The position numbers and the translations under genes were made by a program. DNA of 5,162 bases from an uncultured Oribacterium sp. (GTDB lineage: Bacteria > Bacillota > Clostridia > Lachnospirales > Lachnospiraceae), in NCBI GenBank assembly GCA_938030845.1, contig CALHIC010000533.1:1-5162 (forward strand), given 5' to 3'. Of the stretch, positions 1 to 5,154 are shown piece by piece. The notes beneath the pieces were generated by a model. It saw only the letters and a list, made by a program, of their open reading frames with translations. It ran no database searches and was not told the DNA's origin. The number at the start of each line of letters is the position of its first letter. The first letter of the stretch is position 1.

Positions 1-1
1 A

Positions 2-421
2 GAGCATGAGCATCATCACGAGCATCATCATGAGCATCATCATGAGCATGATGAGTCCTGTAGCTGTGGTTGCCATGATGAGGAACATGAGCATCATCAT
101 CACCATCATCATGAGGGTTGCGGATGCGGTCATGATCATGATGCGGATGAAATTTTTGACAGCATCGGTTTGGAAGTATTTAAGAAGGTAGACAGAAATC
201 ATTTGGCAGAGATTTTAGAGGAAATGGCTGAAGGCTGTGCTTACGGCGGCATTGTCCGTGCAAAGGGTATGCTGGCTTGCACAGACGGCACTTGGGTAAA
301 CTTTGATTTGGTGCCGGAACAGGTGGAAATCCGTGAGGCAGGTCCTGAAAATATCGGAAAGTTCGTGGTTATCGGAACTGAGCTGCAAAAGGACAAGATT
401 AAGGCTTTGTTTAACGACTAA
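2..421 (+). CDS. CobW/P47K (G3E) GTPase, C-terminal part with His-rich metal-binding region (5' truncated)
   Basis: The frame is open from the left edge to a TAA at 419-421, giving 139 visible residues. The N-terminal GTPase domain (P-loop, CxCC, NKxD) lies outside the window. Visible residues 1-47 hold 22 His and 5 Cys with interspersed Glu/Asp, including a run of seven His and two CxC-type clusters. Residues about 51-139 match the CobW C-terminal domain: a predicted helix with Leu-Ala-Glu-Ile-Leu, then the GIVRAKG strand, a Trp-containing strand and a VVIGTEL strand near the end. In the family, G3E GTPases of the YciC/ZNG/CobW type deliver or insert metal ions (Zn, Co, Ni), and the His-rich stretch binds metal. 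This one is probably a cytoplasmic zinc chaperone, by inference; the exact metal cannot be told from the fragment. The first in-frame Leu codon that could be taken for a start (TTG, 170) is internal, because the His-rich coding sequence continues upstream of it. Confidence 0.9.
   Translation, partial: EHEHHHEHHHEHHHEHDESCSCGCHDEEHEHHHHHHHEGCGCGHDHDADEIFDSIGLEVFKKVDRNHLAEILEEMAEGCAYGGIVRAKGMLACTDGTWVNFDLVPEQVEIREAGPENIGKFVVIGTELQKDKIKALFND
8..43 (+). repeat. 12-nt tandem repeat encoding Glu-His-His-His
   Basis: Three consecutive 12-nt units of GAGCATCATCAY lie at 8-19, 20-31 and 32-43, differing only in one third-position base, with half a unit before them. The repeat is coding and in frame. 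It builds the His-rich metal-binding stretch of the truncated CobW-type GTPase. A unit length divisible by three means copy-number changes would lengthen or shorten the metal-binding tract without breaking the frame. Confidence 0.85.
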
Positions 422-440
422 TTTTTAAATTTAAAAAAAG

Positions 441-480
441 TTCTCCGAAAAGGAATAGGTTTATTTTTCTTTTCGGAGAA
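441..480. other. Perfect 12-bp inverted repeat between the two GTPase genes
   Basis: The arm TTCTCCGAAAAG (441-452) is the exact reverse complement of CTTTTCGGAGAA (469-480), with a 16-base loop. On the + strand no U-run follows the right arm. Upstream is an A-run (433-439), which would read as a T-run after the hairpin on the - strand. It therefore has terminator geometry only in the - direction, yet no - strand gene is visible. On + strand mRNA it could be an intercistronic stabilising or processing hairpin, or a weak attenuator. It ends 27 bases before the start codon of the next gene and leaves that gene's ribosome binding site free. Confidence 0.65.
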
Positions 481-495
481 GAATGCATAAAACGG

Positions 496-501
496 AAGGA
501 G
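496..501 (+). promoter_or_regulatory. Ribosome binding site of the fused GTPase gene
   Basis: AAGGAG lies six bases before the ATG at 508. It fixes the start of the gene and lies just outside the inverted repeat at 441-480, so translation can start independently of the upstream GTPase. Confidence 0.8.
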
Positions 502-507
502 AGTAGA

Positions 508-1542
508 ATGGGAGAACAATGGGAAGCGGAGGGAGAAGGCATTCCTGTCTTTTTGATTAACGGTTTTTTAGAGTCGGGAAAAAGCAGCTTCATTCAATTT
601 ACCATGGAGCAGGAATATTTTCAGACCGAGGGAAATACCCTCCTTCTTCTTTGTGAGGATGGGGAAGTGGAATATGATCCCATTAAGCTGGCAGCGCATC
701 ATACCACGCCGGTGTATATGGAAAATATTACGGATTTCCAAGAAGAAAAATTGCAGGCTTTGGCAAGACAGTATAAGGCGGAGAGAGTCTTGATCGAGTG
801 GAACGGCATGTGGAACCAGGATGATTTATACGGCGGTCCCATGAGCGAAGAGGTGCTGGCAAAACAGCAAAATCGTGAGCCGAAGTATCAGGTATCTATG
901 CCGAAGGATTGGTTTTTATATCAGGTAATCACGATTTTAGACGGCTCCAGCCTGAAGCTGTATCTTTCCAATATGCGTTCTTTCCTGGGGCAGATGCTTC
1001 GTCATGCGGAGCTGTGCATCGTGAATCGTTGCGATAATCTGTCCAATGAAGAATTGGTGGATTACCGTAGAAAGATTCGTGCAATGGGCCAGAATGCCAT
1101 GATTTTACTGGAGGATAAAAACGGAGAAATCCCCCAGACCGCTCTTCCGGAAGACCTGCCCTATGATCTTGGACAGGATGCCATTACTTTAGCAGATGAA
1201 GATTATGGTACCTGGTTCTTGGACTGCATGGAGAATCCGGAGCGCTATCTGAATAAAGAAATCACATTTTCCGCTATGATTTTAAAACGGAAAAATATGC
1301 CGGAGAATGAATTTGTTCCGGGACGTATGGCGATGACCTGTTGTGCGGAGGATATGACCTTCCTTGGTTTTATCTGTAAGGGAGACAAGAAGTTAATTGC
1401 TCCTTTTTCGACCAGAGACTGGGCAAAGCTCACTGCGAAGGTGAAGCTGGAGGAACGGGAAGAATATCATGGTATAGGGCCGGTTTTACATTTGGAAAAG
1501 ATTGCCAGAACCGGAGAAATCAAGGAACCTGTGAATTTCTAA
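508..1542 (+). CDS. G3E-type (CobW-like) GTPase fused to a YcgQ/TIGR03943-like C-terminal domain
   Basis: The protein has 344 residues. The ATG start is supported by AAGGAG at 496-501, six bases upstream. Residues 13-29 carry the first strand and P-loop (GFLESGKSS, 19-27). The ExxG Walker-B-like motif is EWNG at 97-100, and NRCD at 173-176 is the NKxD guanine-specificity motif with Arg in place of Lys. The CxCC metal motif typical of G3E GTPases is not visible; only a lone Cys (49) and a His-His pair (64-65) lie in that area. Residues about 240-340 resemble the soluble C-terminal domain of YcgQ/TIGR03943 proteins: an NPERYLNKE stretch, then GRMAMTCCAED at 272-282 and an IGPVLHLEKI strand near the end. 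YcgQ-type proteins are usually partnered with a YcgR-type permease, so a role in metal or small-ligand transport tied to the upstream CobW gene is inferred. The protein has no evident membrane segment and is likely cytoplasmic. The nucleotide-binding fold is well supported; the cargo is unknown. Confidence 0.85.
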   Translation: MGEQWEAEGEGIPVFLINGFLESGKSSFIQFTMEQEYFQTEGNTLLLLCEDGEVEYDPIKLAAHHTTPVYMENITDFQEEKLQALARQYKAERVLIEWNGMWNQDDLYGGPMSEEVLAKQQNREPKYQVSMPKDWFLYQVITILDGSSLKLYLSNMRSFLGQMLRHAELCIVNRCDNLSNEELVDYRRKIRAMGQNAMILLEDKNGEIPQTALPEDLPYDLGQDAITLADEDYGTWFLDCMENPERYLNKEITFSAMILKRKNMPENEFVPGRMAMTCCAEDMTFLGFICKGDKKLIAPFSTRDWAKLTAKVKLEEREEYHGIGPVLHLEKIARTGEIKEPVNF

Positions 1543-1595
1543 CGATTTCTTATAGAAGGATAAACGATATTTTTTTAGAAATAAGTAAGAAAGCC

Positions 1596-1623
1596 TTGCG
1601 AAATTATATTATTTTTGTATACT
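1596..1623 (+). promoter_or_regulatory. Putative sigma-A promoter for the small membrane protein gene
   Basis: A -35-like TTGCGA (1596-1601) and a -10-like TATACT (1618-1623) are separated by a 16-base AT-rich spacer. Each hexamer matches the consensus at four or five of six positions. The site is 73 bases upstream of the ATG at 1696, leaving a leader of roughly 65 bases. No clear terminator precedes it, so read-through from the GTPase genes is also possible. Confidence 0.5.
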
Positions 1624-1641
1624 AGGAGTGATAATTTAACA

Positions 1642-1673
1642 AGGGCAGGATTTGTATGGATGCAAGATGCCCT
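1642..1673 (+). other. Leader stem-loop upstream of the small membrane protein gene
   Basis: AGGGCA (1642-1647) pairs exactly with TGCCCT (1668-1673). Inside, after a small asymmetric internal loop, 1651-1656 can pair with 1661-1666 including G-U pairs, closed by a four-base loop. The structure sits just before the ribosome binding site (1681-1688) and does not cover it. It has no U-run and does not match any riboswitch class I recognise, so it may simply be a 5' stabilising element. Confidence 0.4.
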
Positions 1674-1680
1674 ACAACTT

Positions 1681-1688
1681 AAAGGAGG
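1681..1688 (+). promoter_or_regulatory. Strong ribosome binding site deciding the start at 1696
   Basis: AAAGGAGG is a near-perfect match to the 16S anti-Shine-Dalgarno and is placed seven bases before ATG 1696. This rules in 1696 over an upstream in-frame TTG at 1615, which overlaps the putative -10 element. Confidence 0.85.
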
Positions 1689-1695
1689 ACTTACT

Positions 1696-2172
1696 ATGTC
1701 ATATTTACAGATCTTTGCACTATTAGGAGCATTTTTAATCCCGTTTATCTTGCTTTGGCTGATTTGCTACGGCTTGGAGGCTTACGCTCTTTATACCCTG
1801 GCTAAGAATAACGGTCAGGAGGATAAGGCGATTTTAGCATTTATTCCCTACATAAACCGTGGACTTTATGCTTATTTCGCAGGAGACCAGGTGATGTTTG
1901 GAACACCGGTTCCCACGATTGCCAGTGCCGCAATCATGGGTCTGCTTCCTCTTCTCGGTGGATTTATTGGCGGTATCATTAATTATATTTGTATAGTCGT
2001 GATTATTATCGTTTCTTTTTACAATTATAAAGCCGTATACGGAAAGATGAGCAGTGTTTCCGATTCCACTCTATTCGGTGTTTTGGCTGCTGTAATTTCC
2101 CTTTGCCGTGTAATCTTCATTTTCCTTCACAGAAATGATATTCTGGTAGAGGACGGAGAAATCGTAGAGTAA
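1696..2172 (+). CDS. Small integral membrane protein of unknown function
   Basis: The protein has 158 residues. I do not recognise a characterised family with confidence. Residues about 4-36 form a long hydrophobic segment starting close to the N-terminus. A polar stretch follows with the motif AFIPYINRGLYAYFAGD (48-64). This resembles the Ile-Pro-x-x-Asn signature seen in small Firmicute and Actinobacterial membrane proteins of the DUF5684 kind, a tentative similarity only. Residues about 73-110 are very hydrophobic and Gly/Ile-rich and could form one or two helices. Residues about 124-145 form a last helix, and the tail from 146 is acidic and probably cytoplasmic. The gene appears to be a single-gene unit, with its own promoter-like sequence, leader hairpin, strong ribosome binding site and a terminator 30 bases after the stop. 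No catalytic or ligand-binding motif is visible. Confidence 0.75.
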   Translation: MSYLQIFALLGAFLIPFILLWLICYGLEAYALYTLAKNNGQEDKAILAFIPYINRGLYAYFAGDQVMFGTPVPTIASAAIMGLLPLLGGFIGGIINYICIVVIIIVSFYNYKAVYGKMSSVSDSTLFGVLAAVISLCRVIFIFLHRNDILVEDGEIVE

Positions 2173-2202
2173 TATTTCTTTTTAGCAAGCTATAGCAGTT
2201 TT

Positions 2203-2256
2203 ATACCGGCTCCAAAAGTTAGACCCAAGAATCTAACCTTGGAAGCCGGTATTTTT
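2203..2256 (+). terminator. Rho-independent terminator after the small membrane protein gene
   Basis: ATACCGGCT (2203-2211) pairs with AGCCGGTAT (2244-2252). CCAA (2212-2215) pairs with TTGG (2239-2242), and GTTAGA (2218-2223) pairs with TCTAAC (2232-2237). That makes about 19 pairs, with a one-base bulge, one small internal loop and an 8-base terminal loop. A run of five T (2252-2256) and further T-rich sequence follow. It separates the small membrane protein gene from the mechanosensitive channel gene. Confidence 0.9.
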
Positions 2257-2265
2257 ATAAATATT

Positions 2266-2293
2266 TTTACATCCAAAGAGAGTCGGGGATACT
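2266..2293 (+). promoter_or_regulatory. Possible sigma-A promoter for the mechanosensitive channel gene
   Basis: TTTACA (2266-2271) and GATACT (2288-2293) are separated by 16 bases, immediately after the preceding terminator. The -10 is imperfect, with four of six consensus positions. A promoter is expected between the terminator and the gene, and this is the best candidate by eye. Confidence 0.35.
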
Positions 2294-2355
2294 GCTTCGA
2301 TAGGGTTTTAAGGAAAATGTTTTATCCATCTACAGTTGTAGGGACGGGAGATAAT

Positions 2356-3201
2356 ATGAATCAGGTAGAAAGTATTGAAAATGAAATTCGGGTCTGGAGC
2401 TTCCAAAATTTTGGAAACGGCTTAGCTCTGGGGCTTACCCGTTTTATGGGGAAATTTTTATTGGCGCTGGCATTGTTTTTGATTGGTCGATTTATCATTA
2501 AAAAGCTGGGACATATTCTTCCGAAAACCCCTATTTCAGCTAAGATCGATCCTACGGTTCGGAATTTTTTCTTTCGAGCAATCGTACTTTGTCTGTATCT
2601 GATTTTAGGAATCAGCTGTGTCAGCATTCTGGGGGTTCCCATTGCTTCCGTCATCACTCTTTTGGCTTCTGCCGGTGTGGCGGTAGGTCTGGCCTTACAG
2701 GGCTCCCTATCTAACCTTGCGGGAGGCATTATGCTTTTGCTGTTTCGCCCCTTTAAGGTGGGGAATTATATCAAAAGCGGTACGGATGAAGGCACGGTAC
2801 AGGAGGTGAGTATTTTCTATACCGTTATTCTTTCTCCGGATAACAAGCGGATTTCCATTCCCAACGGCAGCCTGATGAATGCCAATATCATCAATTATAG
2901 TGCGGAGCGTTTCCGGAGGGTGGATTTGATTTACCAGCTTGGTCGGGATGAGGATGTAGAAAAGATAAAGGGATATTTGGAGGCTTGTATTCAGGACGAT
3001 GAGCTGATTCGAAAATATCCGGAGCCCTTTGTAGGGCTTACCGCGGTGGGAAGAGATTATTTGGAGTTTAGTATCCGTCTTTGGGTGGATACCCCTTCTT
3101 ACTGGACCCTGTATAATCGGATTAATGAAAAGGTTGCCATCAAATTCGCCAAAGAAAATGTGCTTTTACCCAGCACGGCTATTAAAAATATACAAAGTTG
3201 A
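2356..3201 (+). CDS. mscS: MscS-family small-conductance mechanosensitive channel
   Basis: The protein has 281 residues, close to the 286 of E. coli MscS, so it is a complete minimal-type channel. It would sit in the cytoplasmic membrane as a homoheptamer and release solutes on hypo-osmotic shock. Predicted membrane helices are at about 29-48, 72-92 and 97-132. The third is the pore helix, with the family's Gly/Ala packing pattern (GVAVGLALQGSLSNLAGG, 107-124) and a following FRPFKVG (130-136). The cytoplasmic beta domain has the diagnostic IPNG (168-171) and NIINYS (177-182), then the alpha/beta domain to the C-terminus. The start at ATG 2356 is chosen from GGGAG at 2346-2350; it gives a normal N-terminus. 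An in-frame ATG at 2317 would add 13 residues and has poorer spacing, and anything further upstream runs into the terminator. The sigma gene follows 57 bases after the stop with no terminator visible between them, so they may be co-transcribed. Confidence 0.95.
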   Translation: MNQVESIENEIRVWSFQNFGNGLALGLTRFMGKFLLALALFLIGRFIIKKLGHILPKTPISAKIDPTVRNFFFRAIVLCLYLILGISCVSILGVPIASVITLLASAGVAVGLALQGSLSNLAGGIMLLLFRPFKVGNYIKSGTDEGTVQEVSIFYTVILSPDNKRISIPNGSLMNANIINYSAERFRRVDLIYQLGRDEDVEKIKGYLEACIQDDELIRKYPEPFVGLTAVGRDYLEFSIRLWVDTPSYWTLYNRINEKVAIKFAKENVLLPSTAIKNIQS

Positions 3202-3243
3202 CTTTCATTGCAATAAAATGCCCTCTCTATGCATTGTACTTAT

Positions 3244-3250
3244 GAAAGGA
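3244..3250 (+). promoter_or_regulatory. Ribosome binding site of the ECF sigma gene
   Basis: GAAAGGA lies eight bases before the ATG at 3259. It favours 3259 over the in-frame ATG at 3229, which has only pyrimidine-rich sequence (CCCTCTCT) in front of it. Confidence 0.65.
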
Positions 3251-3258
3251 CGAAAAAC

Positions 3259-3831
3259 ATGATCAATGTGAGTATGCTGATTGCGGATTTTCCCAAGCAG
3301 GAAGAAATAGCGGATGAACTGATATTTTCTTTGGCAAAGGGAAACCGGGAAGCGCTTAAAATCATATATGAGAAAAGCATCACTCCATTGTATGCTTACG
3401 TTCTTTCTTTAACAAAAAATAAGTATGACACAGAGGATGTTTTGCAGGAAACCTATGTAAGCATTGCAGAAAATGCAGCTTCCTATCATGGGGGAAATAA
3501 GGCGATGGCATGGATATTTCGAATCGCCAGGAATTTCACCCTGATGCATTTCCGAAAAGAGAAAAACAAAGAAAGTATTCATGAAGTGGAAGAGGCGGTG
3601 GACGCCAAATATTCCTTTTCCTTCGTGGAAAATGCTGACCACAGAATGCTTTTGGAATCCGCCATGGAAATATTGGAGGAAGAGGAACGACAGATTCTTT
3701 TTCTTCATGCCGTGGCAGGCTGGAAGAATCGGGAAATTGCGGAGTATTTAGGAAAAAACTTAAACACGGTTTTATCAAAATACCAAAGGAGCATTAAGAA
3801 GCTGCAGGAGCACTTAGGAAAGGATGAGTAA
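3259..3831 (+). CDS. ECF-type RNA polymerase sigma factor (sigma-70 family)
   Basis: The protein has 190 residues, normal for an ECF sigma factor. Sigma region 2 spans about residues 22-100, with the core-binding DTEDVLQETYVSIAEN (57-72) and the -10-reading stretch AWIFRIARNFTLMHFRK (84-100). A variable linker covers about 101-126. Sigma region 4 spans about 127-184, with the helix-turn-helix NREIAEYLGKNLNTVLSKYQ (157-176) that would contact a -35 element. There is no sigma-3 domain and no SigI-specific C-terminal domain. The gene for a membrane anti-sigma factor overlaps its end by 8 bases, the usual arrangement for a sigma held inactive until an envelope signal arrives. Autoregulation is expected for such pairs, but I could not identify an ECF promoter in the short gap upstream, so transcription may begin before mscS. 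The regulon is unknown. Confidence 0.92.
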   Translation: MINVSMLIADFPKQEEIADELIFSLAKGNREALKIIYEKSITPLYAYVLSLTKNKYDTEDVLQETYVSIAENAASYHGGNKAMAWIFRIARNFTLMHFRKEKNKESIHEVEEAVDAKYSFSFVENADHRMLLESAMEILEEEERQILFLHAVAGWKNREIAEYLGKNLNTVLSKYQRSIKKLQEHLGKDE

Positions 3832-5056
3832 GATGAAGCAGGAAAATATGGAAAAAGAGCTTCAAGAGGCTGTTCAAAATCTTATCCCTAATGACTTATT
3901 TACTAGGATTACCGCAGAACTGGATTCCAAGGAAGAGGGTGCAAAGATGGAAAAAGTGCTGGTAAGAAGAATTGAAAGGAAGAGTACAAGTCCAGGATTA
4001 AAAACAGTGATGCAGTTGGTGGCAGCCTGTGTGGCTTTGGTATTGGTAGTTGGGGGAATCTTTTATTACAGAGGAAACTTAATGGTGGATAGCTTGGTGG
4101 ATCTGGATGTGAATCCGGGAATTGAGCTTCTTACCAACCAAAAGAACCGGGTATTAAAGGGTTATGCAACCAACTCCGATGGAGAGAAGGTTCTTTCCGG
4201 TATGGATTTACAGAACGTGGATTTACAGGTGGCATTAAATGCTATCGTAGGTTCCATGGTGCAGCAAGGCTATATGACGAAGGACACCAAGGGCGTATTG
4301 GTAACCGTGCAGAATAAGGATCAGAAGAAGGCGGATAATCTTCGTAAGCTGGTGGTGAAAGAAATGGAGATAGCTTTGTCCACGGAAGATATGAATGCAG
4401 CAGTCTTTCATCAGGTGATTTCCAGTCAGAATAACAATGCTTCCGCATTTGCCAGGAAAAATAACATTTCCTTAGGAAAGGCTGTGTTCGTACTGAACCT
4501 TGCCAATAAGGCCAGCTCCTTAAATGCCAAAGAGCTGGCAAAGATGAAGATTTCCGAAATTGCAAAGCTGGTAGCTGATAAGAACATCGATATTCGTGAC
4601 ATTATTGAGTATGATTCTGATGACAGCCTCTGGGAAAATATCGCAGATGCTATTGAGGATATTAATGAGGGAGATGATGACTACATCGTAGCAACAACGC
4701 AGCAGGGCACTACTCAGGCGGTTCAGGTTCAGCCTACAGAAACACAGGCTGCGGTAGCACAGACACAGGCTCAGACTCAGGCTCAGGCTCAGACTCAGGC
4801 ACAGACTCAGCCTCAAACCCAAGCACAGACTAAAGCGCAGCCTCAGCAGGGCGGCAGAATCAGTGCAGACAAGGCAAAGGCTATTGCTTTTGGTCACGCA
4901 GGGGTTTCTGCCGGACAGGTAAGAGACTTGTCCGTTGAGTACGATGATGACGGTGTATATGAGATTGACTTTAAAGTAGGAAACATGGAGTACGATTACG
5001 AAATCGATGCTGTAGATGGTTCCATCAGAAAAGCCGATGTAGAGCAGGATGACTAA
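3824..5056 (+). CDS. Membrane anti-sigma factor: RsgI-like domain, Gln/Ala/Thr-rich linker and PepSY domain
   Basis: The protein has 410 residues and is read as the anti-sigma partner of the adjoining sigma factor. Residues 1-59 are cytoplasmic and charged, presumably the sigma-binding part. They lack the HxxxCxxC zinc motif of ZAS anti-sigma factors. One membrane helix spans about 60-82. The outside part begins with the RsgI-type domain: SLVDLDVNPGIELL (90-103) includes the Asn97-Pro98 pair, and the domain continues to about 260 with GKAVFVLNLA (218-227). An acidic stretch (262-287) leads to a low-complexity linker (about 290-343, rich in Gln, Thr and Ala) and a PepSY domain (345-406; ISADKAKAIAF and EIDAVDGSI). 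In RsgI proteins the Asn-Pro bond is reported to self-cleave as part of signalling; cleavage here is inferred. The start overlaps the sigma gene by 8 bases, suggesting translational coupling. ATG 3833 (spacing of 8 from AGGA at 3821-3824) is a possible alternative start, costing three residues. Confidence 0.88.
   Translation: MSKMKQENMEKELQEAVQNLIPNDLFTRITAELDSKEEGAKMEKVLVRRIERKSTSPGLKTVMQLVAACVALVLVVGGIFYYRGNLMVDSLVDLDVNPGIELLTNQKNRVLKGYATNSDGEKVLSGMDLQNVDLQVALNAIVGSMVQQGYMTKDTKGVLVTVQNKDQKKADNLRKLVVKEMEIALSTEDMNAAVFHQVISSQNNNASAFARKNNISLGKAVFVLNLANKASSLNAKELAKMKISEIAKLVADKNIDIRDIIEYDSDDSLWENIADAIEDINEGDDDYIVATTQQGTTQAVQVQPTETQAAVAQTQAQTQAQAQTQAQTQPQTQAQTKAQPQQGGRISADKAKAIAFGHAGVSAGQVRDLSVEYDDDGVYEIDFKVGNMEYDYEIDAVDGSIRKADVEQDD
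4760..4843 (+). repeat. In-frame short repeats encoding a Gln-Thr/Gln-Ala linker
   Basis: The segment is built from six-base units of the form CAGRCW/CAGGCW (Gln-Thr or Gln-Ala) and codes residues 313-340 of the anti-sigma protein, with occasional Gln-Pro and one Lys. The units diverge toward the 3' end. Because the unit is six bases, slippage would change linker length in two-residue steps without frameshift. The linker joins the RsgI-like domain to the PepSY domain outside the membrane and is expected to be disordered. Confidence 0.8.
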
Positions 5057-5103
5057 ATAGAGAAGTGTTTATTATAAATTAAATATCGAATATGATTTGC
5101 AGT

Positions 5104-5154
5104 ATGGGTCTGAAATGAGGGGCAATTTGAGCTCGCCCTGATTTTCAGGCCCAT
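5104..5154 (+). terminator. Probable terminator hairpin after the anti-sigma gene
   Basis: The arm 5104-5115 (ATGGGTCTGAAA) pairs with 5143-5154 (TTTCAGGCCCAT) over 12 pairs with one T-G wobble. After a small internal loop, AGGG (5118-5121) pairs with CCCT (5136-5139). Flanking TGCA (5098-5101 and 5156-5159) could extend the stem. The 3' side has only TTT before the window ends, so the U-run is weak or incomplete. Its position 48 bases after the stop codon fits the end of the sigma/anti-sigma transcript. Confidence 0.55.

Noticed and set aside
8..120. CRISPR-like or satellite array in the repeated GAGCATCATCAT sequence
   Set aside because: Units are contiguous without spacers and are in-frame codons for His and Glu.
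6..191. Met/Ile-rich + strand open frame at the left edge
   Set aside because: It is the His-codon repeat (CATCATCATGAG) read in another frame. The frame starting at position 2 is continuous with the CobW C-terminal domain.
170..421. An 83-residue gene starting at TTG 170
   Set aside because: The same frame is open to the left edge with a meaningful His-rich sequence, and no ribosome binding site precedes 170.
421..507. Zur-type operator before the fused GTPase
   Set aside because: The inverted repeat here (TTCTCCGAAAAG) does not resemble the Firmicute Zur box, and its arms are 16 bases apart. An operator, if any, is expected before the first gene of the operon, off the left edge.
1615..1695. 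N-terminal extension of the small membrane protein from TTG 1615
   Set aside because: It would start in the putative -10 element with no ribosome binding site, whereas ATG 1696 has AAAGGAGG at ideal spacing.
2239..2355. N-terminal extension of MscS from TTG 2239
   Set aside because: It begins inside the right arm of the preceding terminator. The normal MscS length is obtained from 2356.
2361..2729. - strand open frame opposite mscS
   Set aside because: It lies wholly inside a well-supported conserved gene and has no recognisable domain or ribosome binding site.
3201..3258. Promoter from TTGACT (3198-3203) for the sigma gene
   Set aside because: The -35-like hexamer is good, but no acceptable -10 hexamer lies 16-18 bases downstream, and no ECF-type AAC/CGT pair is evident.
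4520..4897. - strand open frame with Ser-Leu/Cys-Leu repeats
   Set aside because: It is the reverse complement of the Gln-Thr/Gln-Ala linker repeats; the low-complexity protein is a by-product.
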